A stretch of DNA of 64,000 bases from Ashinkailepas kermadecensis (GCA_034440615.1 JAOTOM010003966.1:78501-142500); one strand, 5' to 3'; numbered from the stretch's first letter, positions 25,997 to 35,959 are shown. Made by a program: numbers and translations. The notes: generated by a model not told the origin, from the letters alone.

Positions 25997-27046
25997 ACAA
26001 CACTGCCGAAAAACCTCTATCCCCGGCTCAGCGTCCTCTGCCCAGCCCCGGGCGAGGTCACGCCACGACCGTCCGCCAATCACGATCCAGCACGTCGACC
26101 CACTGCAGCTCAGCGCCGCCACAACCGCTAAACCTTCAACAGCCGTCATGGGGGAAATTATAACAACGTTGTATTAATATTGTATTCTTGACTAGGATGG
26201 CGTTAACTGCAATAGGTAGGCAATACTCTGGATCTTATATAGGCAGGTAGGTAACAACAACGCCTGCGTGCGTAGGTAAATTAGTACACAATCTCATCCT
26301 GTGATGGTCTTTTGCATCCTCTATCCTACACATACAAATGCACACAATTTGCTTACCAAAGTACAAAGTACCCAACACTCTGATGTATGAATAAAAACAA
26401 TGAAGACTCCCATGTCTGAGCGCCTTCACTTTCCTCGTTTGAAATGTTGTTTTTCTCCAGCAAAAACAAATAGGTTGTCGGTGGTTGTCAGAATTGTATC
26501 AAACATGCTATAAAGCTCCCTTGCAAAATTATACGTGTGGTTGAATCCAACAAAGCGTTTCAAATGAGCAATCGTCCTTTGTGATTGGCCCACATTTCGT
26601 TTGAACGGGAACGATTTGAATAAATCGTAGCTACCACAAGACGTCTTCATCAGTGCTCCGTCAGGATACGAAAGTTAAAAAGTTGCACGGATTTAGATTT
26701 AATCGGTGCTAAAAACCCGTCTTTTTCCAGGTGGAGTCTGACTCCTCAAAAAAAAATCAGGTGGGGTCCCCACGGGCCCCACCGGTGGCGAAGCCCATGG
26801 TAACAATAGTCTCATTCTCTCATGCTGCTCTCAGCAAATCAATTCGACAAAACAAAGTCGTTCAAGTGCCGAAAACGGGGTCGAAGACCACGGCCACATG
26901 GTCACATGACCACAGCCGGTCAGCGTAGGTAGGCCAGGTCATCTCCCCGTGGACCGACGGACTGGACGAGCCGGTGTCCAATCGGCATCAATATCCGTCT
27001 TGTGAGGCGACACCTCCTGAGTCAGAGGATGCTATGTCACTGTCGA
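25997..27046. other. Unassigned sequence
   Basis: No supported gene. At 26,730-26,800 a CCAGGTGG(A/G)GTC motif duplicates one at about 22.68 kb. Confidence 0.45.
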
Positions 27047-27203
27047 CCGCACGTGCGGCTGACCCACATCTGCAGCTGTCGAAACTAGAGACATCGATGT
27101 CCAATCGAAGGCACTGGTTGTCAGTAGATCTTCTGAGCCTCGCCCCTCACAACCAGTGACTTCCATTGGCCATCGATGTCTCTAGTATCGACAGCTGCAG
27201 ATG
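27047..27203. other. Long hairpin (55-bp arms, 51 of 55 matching) preceded by a perfect 12-bp palindrome
   Basis: CCGCACGTGCGG at 27047-27058 is a perfect palindrome containing CACGTG. Immediately after it, the arms at 27067-27121 and 27149-27203 are reverse complements except at four positions. They begin CATCTGCAGCTGTCGA and end with CACTGGTTGT, and the loop is 27 nt. The loop contains GTAGATCTTCTGA, the motif of the adjoining fold-back array. Confidence 0.93.
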
Positions 27204-27204
27204 G

Positions 27205-27925
27205 GTGAGAATCATAAGATCTGCTTTCAGAAGATCTATTTTCAAAAGATCTACTTTCAGACGATCTATTTTCAGAACATCTGCTTTCAAAAGATCTAAT
27301 TAAAAATGAATGTGTTCACAAGATCCACTTAAAAAGTAATGTGATCACAAGATCTATTTGAAGAGGAAGGTGTTCACAAGATATATTAAGAACAGAAAAT
27401 GTTCACAAGATCTACCCCCAAGTCACCTAACCCAACCACTTAACTCTCACCCCTTACTTTTCACCTCTTACTACTTGTGAGCATTTCATCCCCGGGTAGA
27501 TCTTGTGAACATTTGTAGCTGCAAGTAGATCTTCTGAACATTTTCATTGGCAAGTAGATCTTTTGAACATTTGCATTGGTAACTATATCTTTTGATCTTG
27601 TGAAAATATATTTTGTTAAAATGGATCTTCTGAGCGTAGATCTTCTGTAAGATATTCTGAAAGTAGATCTTATGAACTTCTCCCTTTTGAATATTTTCAT
27701 GGTCAAGTAGATCCTCTGAACATTTGCATTGACAAGTAGAACTTCTGAAGAATGGGAGTTTGTTTGTAGTTCTTCTGAAGCTTCAGACTTGGTAGTAGAT
27801 CTTGTGAACATTTCCATCTCATAGTAGTTCTTGTGAACACATCTATTTCATAGTAGATCTTGTGAAAATAGGTCTTCGAATGTAGATCTTCTGGACATAG
27901 ATCTTCCGAAAGTAGACCTTATGAA
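27205..27925. repeat. Fold-back array built from AGATCT-centred degenerate repeats
   Basis: From 27205 to 27420 units read as (T)TCACAAGATCTA or TTTCAAAAGATCTA. From 27495 to 27925 they read as the reverse complement, TAGATCTTGTGAACATTT, TAGATCTTCTGAACATTT and so on. The two blocks therefore form long, imperfect inverted arms around a 65-70-bp centre rich in ACCCC and CCTTAC. Spacing is 16-20 bp at the far left and 30-40 bp elsewhere. The design resembles fold-back transposons, whose long inverted ends are made of short tandem repeats. No transposase is present. Confidence 0.75.
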
Positions 27926-28597
27926 CTGCTCTCGTTGTCCGCAGGCTCGTACCCAGTAAATTATTTCGCGGAAATATCGCGGAAAAACAACATAATCACG
28001 GTCCAGTCAGAAACGAAACTTCAACGAAATGATTAGAAGAGCCTCGTAACAAGCTCGTAGATGGGTTGATGATCTGAACCCTCGCCAGGCCTGTTGGGTG
28101 GAGGGTCTTCAATGCCCGTCCCCACCAATTTTTGGTCTACGAATGCTAGAATAAAATGATAAACCCAGTTAGAAATATCTGGTTATGAAGAGCAAGAAGC
28201 ACGCCTTGCACTTACCTTTTTCCGGATAAGAAGGTCACCAGAGGTCAGGTCAACACACGGACATTGACTTAAATCCCAGGGAATCGTTTAAGAAAGGGCA
28301 GAGCTTTTTCTTTTGGCATTACCTCTCAAGGACTAACATATGAACTTACTTTATTGCTGATTGTGAAAAGCGTCAAGAATGAGTAGGGAAGGTCGGTAGA
28401 GAATCAGGCTTGAAAGCCAGCTTCCGAACTATGCATATTAGATACACAGGGAAAATATTTTTGGAAGTCAATCTGACCAAGAGCTCATATCACAGCTTAT
28501 TTATTCATTTTCGGCTATGTCGAGGTACTTAAAGGTCATGATAGGTCAACCCACTGGCATAATCTTCATCTTGATGAGTGGTGTGGAAAATATTAAG

Positions 28598-28600
<3 letters not shown>
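27926..28600. other. Unassigned sequence with AGGTCA motifs
   Basis: No gene is visible. The stretch contains the first five AGGTCA motifs of the cluster described separately. Confidence 0.5.

Positions 28601-28652
<52 letters not shown>
28601..28652. repeat. (TA)n microsatellite
   Basis: About 50 bp of TA with one ACA interruption near the start. It directly adjoins the left arm of the inverted repeat at 28655. Confidence 0.95.
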
Positions 28653-28654
<2 letters not shown>

Positions 28655-28757
28655 GCGCAATTTGTGCGCGCTGAAAATGATTTTGAGCATATAATAAGCA
28701 TTCCGTGTAATACATGTCGAAGGTTAATGGCATCAGGTGCAGCCAATTATCATGTAT
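28655..28757. repeat. Inverted dispersed repeat, left copy (partner 29358-29466)
   Basis: TGAAAATGATTTTGAGCATA, AATAAGCATTCCGT and CATGTCGAAGGTTAATGGC occur here. They appear in reverse complement at 29358-29466 with about 10% differences. A TA microsatellite lies near each copy. The family is unknown. Confidence 0.88.
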
Positions 28758-29226
28758 TTTCTGCACAATTCTATGTTGTAAATAATTTTGCCGTTCCTCG
28801 TGAAGTGATATCTGAATTCGGTCTCAACGCTGCCTAAGTCGTTCATGACATTGGGTGGCCAGCAAATATCTTGAGATGATCTGACCTCATGCGATCTGAC
28901 CTGATTTGACCCGTCTATCGAATTATTTCCCAATCAGTGTGCACTTAGACGAAGGCTCAAGTGGTGGTTCTATCAATCTATATAGTGTCTTGCCCTGACC
29001 CAAGGCTATGTGACGAGGTCAAAGGCTGGATAGTTTATACAAATATTTCAGGATCACATAATTAATTCATGGAAACTAAATTTGCATGGACCAAAAGTAT
29101 TGTACCCGGGCTTTCCAAGCCTCGACTCCCTTATCCTGACCATACGGCGTGATGTGATCTGACCAAACATTTTCGGATGTCAAACAGATGCACACATTTT
29201 TCTTGAATAGTTCTGTTGAAAAGAAT

Positions 29227-29239
29227 ATATATGTATATA

Positions 29240-29292
<53 letters not shown>
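29227..29292. repeat. (TA)n microsatellite, interrupted
   Basis: About 65 bp of TA with a GTATATATATTAA interruption near the left end. Confidence 0.95.
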
Positions 29293-29293
<1 letters not shown>

Positions 29294-29357
29294 CCGAAAA
29301 TGTGCGGTAATGATACATATACATGATATACATGATGATATATACATCATCATACAT

Positions 29358-29466
29358 ATATACATCGTATACATGATAATTGACTGCACGTGATGCCATT
29401 AACCTTCGACATGTATTAAACGGAATGCTTATTTTATGCTCAAAATCATTTTCACCGCGCAGAAAT
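29358..29466. repeat. Inverted dispersed repeat, right copy
   Basis: This is the reverse-complement partner of 28655-28757, including GCCATTAACCTTCGACATG and CTCAAAATCATTTTCA. Confidence 0.88.
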
Positions 29467-29954
29467 TGTCCCAAATTAAATTTTCTCCTCTCCAAAAGGA
29501 AAACATAGGCGAGACAATTGACCAAGCATGAGGTCAATCACCTTGACCTTCATTACAATTTCGAGAGAGCAGAGTTGTTCGGCTTGATGAAAGAACAGCG
29601 TTATCTCAGTTTGGTGTGGATATGTCACCACCACTCCGAGTGGTGACACGTTGAACATGTTGCAGCCTTACTTACTCTCTTCGACGCGTCCAAGGTCAAG
29701 GACTTTTGATAACCTTGACCTGGAATTTTGCGAGATATGCATGCAGATGTATAGGAAAGTACTGAAAGTGCGTGCCACTGTGTCAACTCATTCCGCCGCT
29801 ATCCCGGCAAAAACTGAAGGGGCTCTCGAGAGCACCCATCCCCGACCCGGCGATGGTAAGCATGCATTGGGACAGTTGACCATTGGGTACCAGGTTAAGA
29901 TATGTCATTATTGGAGTGGTTTAGTCGAACATTGCACACGGGAGTAAGGGATGC

Positions 29955-30082
29955 AGGGGATGCGTAATCCTTGTTTATTTCCTTGTATCCTTGACCATTG
30001 GATACCAGGACCATTGGGTCCCACGGAGCCTTCCTGTGGGTTTAGGAAGGCTCTGTGGGTGCGTAATCCTTGTTTATATTTG
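29955..30082. repeat. Short direct duplication enclosing a 16-bp hairpin
   Basis: GCGTAATCCTTGTTTAT occurs at 29961 and 30061. Between the copies, ACCATTGG(A/G)T also repeats, and a hairpin is formed by CCCACGGAGCCTTCCT (30020-30035) and AGGAAGGCTCTGTGGG (30044-30059) around 8 nt, with a single G-T wobble. Confidence 0.88.
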
Positions 30083-30263
30083 GAAGATATCCCAAGGCGA
30101 CATAATCGCATTTCTGAGCATGAACCACCATCGTAGATTGGACTGACCTGAGCCGTGGCTATATACACAAAATCCACGTTCTTGACCGTTTGACCTGAAC
30201 GCCTTCTCCGTTGACTAGCTGTGAATGACCTTCAACCGTGTCCACATGTGACGTCACTATTTC

Positions 30264-30830
30264 ATGCATTTAACTCCATACGCCGCTGGAGAGAGGGGTA
30301 CGGTGGTTGGATATACGCGGGACGATAACCGCATGCAAGGGCAACAAAGGGTTAATGGTATAGGCAACCTGGCATATGAGGAAAGATTGAAGAAATTGAA
30401 TATGTTTTCACTTGGATATAGAAGGCTGAGAGGAGATCTCATCGAGGTTTTTAAATTTGTTCATGGTCAGGAACAGGGATATCTCAGGGAAATGTTTGAA
30501 TTTAACAGAAATGATGCATTAGAGGTCATCAATTCAAAATTAAAGTTAATCACAGCAGGACAAGGTTAAGACAGTCTTTCTTCACCAACAAGGTAGTCGA
30601 ACACTGGAACCAGCTGCCAGGAACCATTGTCAGTAGCAACACACTGAACATCTTTAAAAACGGCATAGACAATCATTATAAGAATAGGGGGCTTGTTTTT
30701 CTGTATTCCAGGGAGGGCTGATATACAGATTTGGTGGGCAACTGGTTCAGTGTCCAAAAGTGCAACCAAGAAGGGCCCTTGTGGCTCATAGTTGCACTGA
30801 TCTTTTATGTCTTTATGTCTTTATGCAGTA
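30264..30830 (+). pseudogene. CR1/L2-type LINE, 3' end of the reverse transcriptase ORF plus 3' tail
   Basis: The plus strand reads NLAYEERLKKLNMFSLGYRR and then LRGDLIEVFKFVHG. After a frameshift near 30568 it reads SFFTNKVVEHWNQLP, then NTLNIFKNGIDNHY. This matches the C-terminal region after the reverse transcriptase of CR1/L2-like non-LTR elements (L.YEERL..L...SL..RRLRGDLIE..K ... FF..RVV..WN.LP ... FK..LD). It is strongly 5'-truncated. A short 3' UTR leads to the tail TTTTATGTCTTTATGTCTTT, a microsatellite-like end typical of such LINEs. One frameshift makes the copy inactive. Confidence 0.85.
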
Positions 30831-31181
30831 TGTCTGAATTGGTATGCGGATGGCATGGATGAAGCCGAGGGAAATACAACGAGATGAGACTTTGAGGATG
30901 AAGGACTCTGAGTAGTGACAGAAACTCAATTAAAAGTGAAATTCGAGAGGCTTAGCGACGGGTTTACATGTTCTCAGGTTCACAGGCTGGATTATGTAAA
31001 AGTTGCTGGGGTCTGGGTTAAATTGCACATCTGAGGTGTCCCGTGTCAGGTTGGTCAGAAAGAAACCCGGCCCAGTCGCTTGTAGCCGGTGGTCGGACTC
31101 AAGGCTGCGCGACCGACTCCTGAGGAGGAGGAAATAAGATTGAAGATTATGCGGCACTGCACTGAGCATTGTTAATAATAT
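30831..31181. other. Unassigned sequence between the LINE 3' end and the Penelope-like element
   Basis: Nothing recognised. It ends at the outer boundary of the inverted repeat. Confidence 0.5.
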
Positions 31182-33148
31182 TGTCAGAATATCCTTCGAC
31201 CTTTTACTCATTATAACTGAAACATAAATTAGGCCAAAATGAACTGTGTATTTCGACGTCGTGTCTTTTTCAACAGTGACAGTTTGAGGGTGAGAAAACA
31301 AGTACAAAATGACGTGGAGCGTGTCACAGCATGCACTCTATAAATTAACGATCTCACAGCCAGTGGAATCCGATTGACATGACCTGATTTTAATACATAA
31401 TATGTTAATACATATATATATACACTTTATGTGCTAGACATGGGTACTATATAAAGAAACAGAAAACATTTGTCACATCATATACCTACTCACTCCACTG
31501 CGCTGAATAATACCCATCGGCTACGACAAACGCGATCTTAACGTGTAGCTATGTGTTTTGATGTGCTCTGTAGCCTGTGTTTCTGGTGTCTGTACATCGG
31601 TGTTTGGTGCTGACGGTGTAGTGCGGTATGGGACCGGTGGCAACAGAGTCCAAGAGGATGTCTGGGTGTTAAGTGTTGGTCTACGATTTCTAATTCCCAG
31701 TGATTCAACTATTTTTAGCTCCGCAACGTCTTTACATCTGCTTAAAATTTATATCCTGAAAGAAGCTGAGCTTATGGGTGTTTCCATGTGACTGTGGCGT
31801 GTGTGGTCTTCTAATGGTGTGTTTGGTGTCCTATTTTTGGCGTCTCGTAAGTGTTCGTGGAAGCGATCCCTGACGCTGCGTTGGTCTCTCCAATGTACGT
31901 TGTTTTCATATTTCCCTGTTTACATAGTATGCACGTTATGACATACACGGCATTTTTTAAATGGCACTTTCCTTCTAAGCCTGCATGACACGTGTGGCAG
32001 TGCCTCTGTCCCCCGGATAAGGAGGAGGGCACAGGGCAGACCTGGTGACGATGTCACCGAGCGTTCTCCCACACTGCCATGCAACTCTCAAGGACAAGCC
32101 CGATGATTTTACGACGGAATTAACTCTTCTGGTTAGCGTGTCGTCTACGAAAGGTAAAGAAATGTAGGTTAGTCTATCATTTTTGTCTGCTTGCACTAAT
32201 TTCCTACCAGGGTTTGAGATACCTTGGGAACCGTGTTTAGACTGTATTTGAAATTTAGTGCGTTGAATCAGTCTATGTGGATAGCCATTGTCTAGAAAGA
32301 GGCGCTCTATTTTAGCCATTCCCCTTTCCCGTCCAGTTCGAGTTGTCATGCAGGCTTAGAAGGAAAGTGCCATTGAAAAATGCCGTATATGTGATAACGT
32401 GCATACTATGTCAACAGGGAAATATGAAAACAACGTACATTGGAGAGACCAACGCAGCGTCAGGGAGAGCTTCCACGAACACTTACGAGACGCCAAAAAT
32501 AGGACACCAAACACACCATTAGGAGACGACACACGCCACAGTCACATGGAGACACCCATAAGCTCAGCTTCTTTCAGGATATAAATTTTAAGCACATGTA
32601 AAGACGTTGCGGAGCTAAAAATAGTTGAATCACTGGAAATTAGAAATCGTAGACCAACACTTAACACCCAGACATCCTCTTGGACTCTGTTGCCACCGGT
32701 CCCATACCGCACTACACCGTCAGCACCAAACACCGATGTACAGACACCAGAAACACAGGCTACAGAGCACATCAAAACACATAGCTACACGTTAAGATCG
32801 CGTTTGTCGTAGCCGATGGTTATTATTCAGCGCAGTGGAGTGAGTAGGTATATGATGTGACAAATGTTTTCTGTTTCTTTATATAGTACCCATGTCTAGC
32901 ACATAAAGTGTATATATATATATTAACATATTATGTATTAAAATCAGGTCATGTCAATCGGATTCCACTGGCTGTGAGATCGTTAATTTATAGAGTGCAT
33001 GCTGTGACACGCTCCACGTCATTTTGTACTTGTTTTCTCACCCTCAAACTGTCACTGTTGAAAAAGACACGACGTCGAAATACACAGTTCATTTTGGCCT
33101 AATTTATCTTTCAGTTATAATGAGTAAAAGGTCGAAGGTTATTCTGAC
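31182..33148 (-). mobile_element. Penelope-like element, 5'-truncated, with an inverted copy of its own 3' end
   Basis: The minus strand carries the end of the reverse transcriptase and the GIY-YIG endonuclease, then a 3' region of about 600 bp reaching 31182. An almost identical inverted copy (32347-33148) of the endonuclease end plus 3' region (31182-31989) is joined at the 5' side. Stretches of over 100 bp differ by only two or three bases (for example around GGTACTATATAAAGAAACAG). From family knowledge, Penelope-like elements often insert with terminal repeats in direct or inverted orientation (pLTRs), so the layout fits a characteristic integration product. The whole forms an about 0.8-kb-arm hairpin with a 357-bp loop. 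The high arm identity points to recent insertion. Confidence 0.85.
31810..32349 (-). pseudogene. Penelope-like ORF: RT C-terminus and GIY-YIG endonuclease, frameshifted
   Basis: On the minus strand, FLDNGYPHRLIQRT and ISLPFVDDTLTRRVN with SLRVAWQCGRTLGDIV represent the region after the reverse transcriptase palm. One frameshift near 31990-32010 follows. Then CHTCHAGLEGKCHLKNAVYV leads to ITCILCKQGNMKTTYIGET, the Cys-rich linker and GIY-YIG core. A second frameshift lies just after YIGET. The inverted plus-strand copy continues in frame from there as QRSVRESFHEHLRDAKN, supplying the expected Arg and Glu-His block. Because the same shift is in both arms, it predates or accompanied the insertion. 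No complete RT is present. Confidence 0.85.
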
Positions 33149-34170
33149 CATATCCTGAGGAATAGTTCAAACTGGGACGCGGTGAGCGGTCGGGGAATAA
33201 ATGTGTATGTGTGTGGGTGGGGGTGGGGGTTGGGAGTTCAATATAACGGAAATTCAATTCTGGATGTAAATTCACGGTATTGGCGATCAAGAACCTTATT
33301 TGAAGTTCGCATGCTGGGCGATGTAGGGAAAAGGAAATACAGGAACTGTAACGTCAATGGCTCCGGCACACAAATATGGGAACCTATTAGAAATGTTTTG
33401 CCCCCAAGTTGCGTTTTGGAGCGTCTAGTCCCATCTCATTCCTCCCCACCCACGGGATGATATGGGACAGAGTACTGGGCAATATTGAGTAACTACAACT
33501 AGCACATGTGATGTTGCGAATAATGCGAGACTATTCGTGAATTGAAGAGTAGCACGCGAAGACAAAATCCGTGATGACGTAGAAGCAAGTTGGCAATATG
33601 ACAGGAAAAAGTGCAGGCAAAAGATGAAACTGACAAATGAACATGGCATCTGCTGGCAAAGCTATGATGGCATAAATGCCAGGAATCGAGTGTGGTGAAA
33701 GGGTAACAGTTACCATAGTTGTACAATGTGAAGTTAAGCAAAACGAGGCACCAAATTTTCCCCTTTCTTCACACCCCGGTATGGCCCAAGCGACAAATTT
33801 GGTTCGTTGAGCGTGCCGTGATGTTTGAGCACGACACCAGATAAAAACATAGTGCTACGTGTGAGGCTGATGGGAAAGCTTCCAGTGCAATATCAGTCTC
33901 AAAGTATTAGGTGACTTATAACCTTTCAATTACAAAACACATGGATACCCACATAACATCCGACCCTTAAAAGCAACAAAATACTTGTTATGCTCACTTC
34001 AAGCCCGCTCAATCATCCTGCTACACCGAAAAAAGACGGCAATACATACTGCTGAACGCCGCTGGAAAACCTTTCGCTATCGAGTTTAAAAAAGACCTGC
34101 ACGAGACCGAATGTCGAGTGCAAAATATTCTTAACGAGACAGCAAAACTCTCTCCAGCAACAAAAAGTAA
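33149..34170. other. Unassigned sequence
   Basis: At 33,590-33,702 a segment resembles 58,995-59,112 (CATCTGCTGGCAAAG and GAATCGAGTGTG versus CATCTGTTGGCAAGAG and AATCGGGTATG). This suggests an old dispersed repeat. No gene is recognised. Confidence 0.5.
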
Positions 34171-34247
34171 GGTATATCTCGTACCGTCGTTTGTTTCACT
34201 TCAATGAATGAATCCCACATCTCTAGTTTTTCTTTCGCTAGTGACAT

Positions 34248-34433
34248 TATGGGCGACTTCATTGATGATGCTAATGATGACGAGCATGTTGAACATCTGG
34301 GAAATATCGTTGACAAAGTACTTCAAGCGAACAGCGGGTATTCAAGCAGGTAGGAAGCTTAACAGAGCTGTTAAGCTTCTGTCTCCTTTTCTGTATCTTT
34401 CTCTTCTCGTTGCAACAGTCGCAGCAGTGCCTA
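34248..34433 (+). CDS. Candidate small two-exon coding sequence, function unknown
   Basis: The ATG at 34248 has a good context (ATTATGG: A at -3, G at +4). It opens 34 codons of a very acidic peptide (MGDFIDDANDDEHVEHLGNI at the start) ending at the donor-like AAGCAG|GTAGGA (34349/34350). A 69-nt candidate intron ends in a strong polypyrimidine tract and CAACAG at 34418. Joined in phase, the second exon adds about five codons, Ser/Arg-rich, then TAG. An upstream ATG at 34204 is in the same frame. The intron contains a perfect hairpin. The predicted product (about 40-55 residues) is small. It may be a fragment of a larger gene with alternative splicing, or chance. No family is recognised. Confidence 0.33.
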
Positions 34434-34439
34434 GACTCG

Positions 34440-34749
34440 CTGTGTAGCCTTGAATTACACGAGTACTCATTTTCTCCCATTCGTGGCGAAAATTGACGGA
34501 AATTCCTCACTCTCGTGCAATGGTGAGACATTCAGATGCCAAGGAGCAGATGGAAGATGATGGAGGATGTGGGACTGGGATACATTTGCGGCAATTAACA
34601 TTATTAAAGTTGTCGAATTTTCACTGTCGAGAGATCGCGCTTCGAGGAGCAGCGCTTCCAAGTGGCCTAGTTTTCGCATGCGTTCGACACAATCGCTTTC
34701 AGCTGCCTACATCTGTCATTGGTTGCTCCTGTTCATTTGCGGCTGAGAC
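34440..34749. other. Unassigned sequence upstream of the CpG-rich stretch
   Basis: No recognised feature; overlapping short frames only. Confidence 0.45.
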
Positions 34750-35120
34750 TGCTGTCGGTGCTGTTGTGCAGTGATGTGCTGTCGCGGCTCGAGGCGACCC
34801 GACCGACCACACGCGTCTTCAAGTCGCCAAGTTGGCTCGTAGATTCAACCTGAATACGGCGCCAGCCTGCGCCACATTGACACGGCCAACAGGGCGCCCA
34901 ACTGTCGGAGCGCCTCGCCGAGCGAGCAGGCCGACGAGGGCCACTTGCCGGCCAACTTGTGCTCGTCCTCGCCGCACGGCCAACTTGACACGCGCCATTA
35001 TTGCCCGGTTTTGTCGCCGCGGCCCGCTCCAAAAACTTCCCAGCCGCGAGCGAATAATCGATGTCCGTGTTCGGGCGCGAAGATGCGCGGCAGATTTGGC
35101 AGAAAATGGTCAGCGGTGAC

Positions 35121-35366
35121 GTCACTGATAGGTCGCAGCAGTGGCGTCACTGCTCGGTAGCAGCGGCGGCGTCACTGCTCGGTAGCAGCGGTAGCGTCAA
35201 TGCTCGGTAGCAGCGGTGACGTCACTGCTCGGTAGCAGCGGTGGCGTCACTGCTCGTTGGCAGCGGTGGCGTCACTGCTCGGCCGCAGCAGTGGCGTTAC
35301 TGCTCGGTAGCAGCGTCGGCGTCACTTCTCGGTAGCAGCGGTCGCGTCACTGCTCGGTTGCAATGG
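35121..35366. repeat. Minisatellite, 25-bp unit, about 10 copies
   Basis: GTCACTGCTCGGTAGCAGCG recurs every 25 bp (35171, 35196, 35221 and so on). Copies vary mainly at the GGTGGC / GGCGGC / GGTAGC triplet pair, so the TGACGTCA palindrome exists in only some units. Confidence 0.95.
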
Positions 35367-35548
35367 CTCCCGTCGATGGCCACGAGGGAACCAGGCAGCC
35401 ATTGGCAGTAGTACGACGCAGTACGGATGTGGCACGACGCCGCCGTGCCGTCGGGGATCATATCCAATGAGCGCGGCCGCCATTTATTCTCCTTCCCGAA
35501 GAACACATCGAACGTTTTCTGCCGAGCAACACAATTACCACTAACTTA

Positions 35549-35617
35549 CGATGGATATAACTGCCTGCTGGAGCTTAATGGATACTCCCAGTTTTGATTT
35601 CTGCTGAGCTCGGACAT
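35549..35617 (-). CDS. Possible first coding exon, minus strand
   Basis: On the minus strand GCCGCCGCCATG, a near-ideal start context, opens 23 codons (MSELSRNQNWEYPLSSSRQL and three more). They end at a textbook donor, CATC|GTAAGT, at about 35549/35548. It sits at the edge of the CpG-rich region, as a first exon would. No second exon was found downstream (towards 34 kb). The opposite strand is also open here for 70 codons from ATGGCGGCGGC, so strand choice is uncertain. Confidence 0.22.
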
Positions 35618-35959
35618 GGCGGCGGCTAAATCGCGCCTTGGCACTGGGCCTTTGAGCTTTTGGTCTGGAAATAGTGGACACTTGTCCGACGTTAGACAGA
35701 TCATTGTCGCATCCAGCATCAGCCCAATACGACCACTGGTCTTTACATCCGTGACCGTTATTAGGACGAAATCCGCCCATCACCCAACGTGGCTTCCTCA
35801 GGATGACTCGGTAATTTATGCTGCTTAGTACCTGGAGCGTTGAGGTATGCTGAAACAGACACTAAGAGTACATTATTAGTGTTAAAGTTTCTGTAATTCA
35901 TGTTTAGGTGGCGCTGTTATTAAATGGGGTTCAAAGAGTTCACGGGTGTTCGTGACCCA

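Larger units (their letters stand above)
28232..30231. promoter_or_regulatory. Cluster of AGGTCA / TGACCT hexamers
   Basis: I count 15 occurrences of AGGTCA in either orientation in 2 kb: 28232, 28242, 28247, 28533, 28543, 28882, 28897, 29016, 29531, 29544, 29693, 29716, 30144, 30191 and 30226. About one is expected by chance at even composition. AGGTCA is the nuclear-receptor half-site. The pair at 28533-28548 is a perfect direct repeat with 4-nt spacing (AGGTCATGATAGGTCA). The pairs at 29531/29544 and 29693/29716 face each other. Function is inference; the cluster might also derive from an old repeat. Confidence 0.4.
34750..35640. promoter_or_regulatory. CpG-rich region, possible promoter
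   Basis: GC and CpG density rise sharply here (for example GTCGCGGCTCGAGGCGACCC and TCGCCGCGGCCCGC). The stretch contains two full CRE palindromes TGACGTCA (35117 and 35217, the second inside the 25-bp array), an ATCCAATGAGCGCGG CCAAT-type element at about 35461, and two ATGGCGGC YY1-like cores (35475 on the minus strand and 35615 on the plus strand). Candidate exons lie on both sides (34.2 kb plus, 35.6 kb minus). Promoter function is inference. Confidence 0.4.

Noticed and set aside
35616..35828. 70-codon plus-strand gene starting at ATGGCGGCGGC
   Set aside because: The start looks promoter-like (YY1-type core), the opposite strand is equally open, and no domain is seen. The minus-strand first-exon hypothesis has the better splice donor, and it too is only weakly supported.
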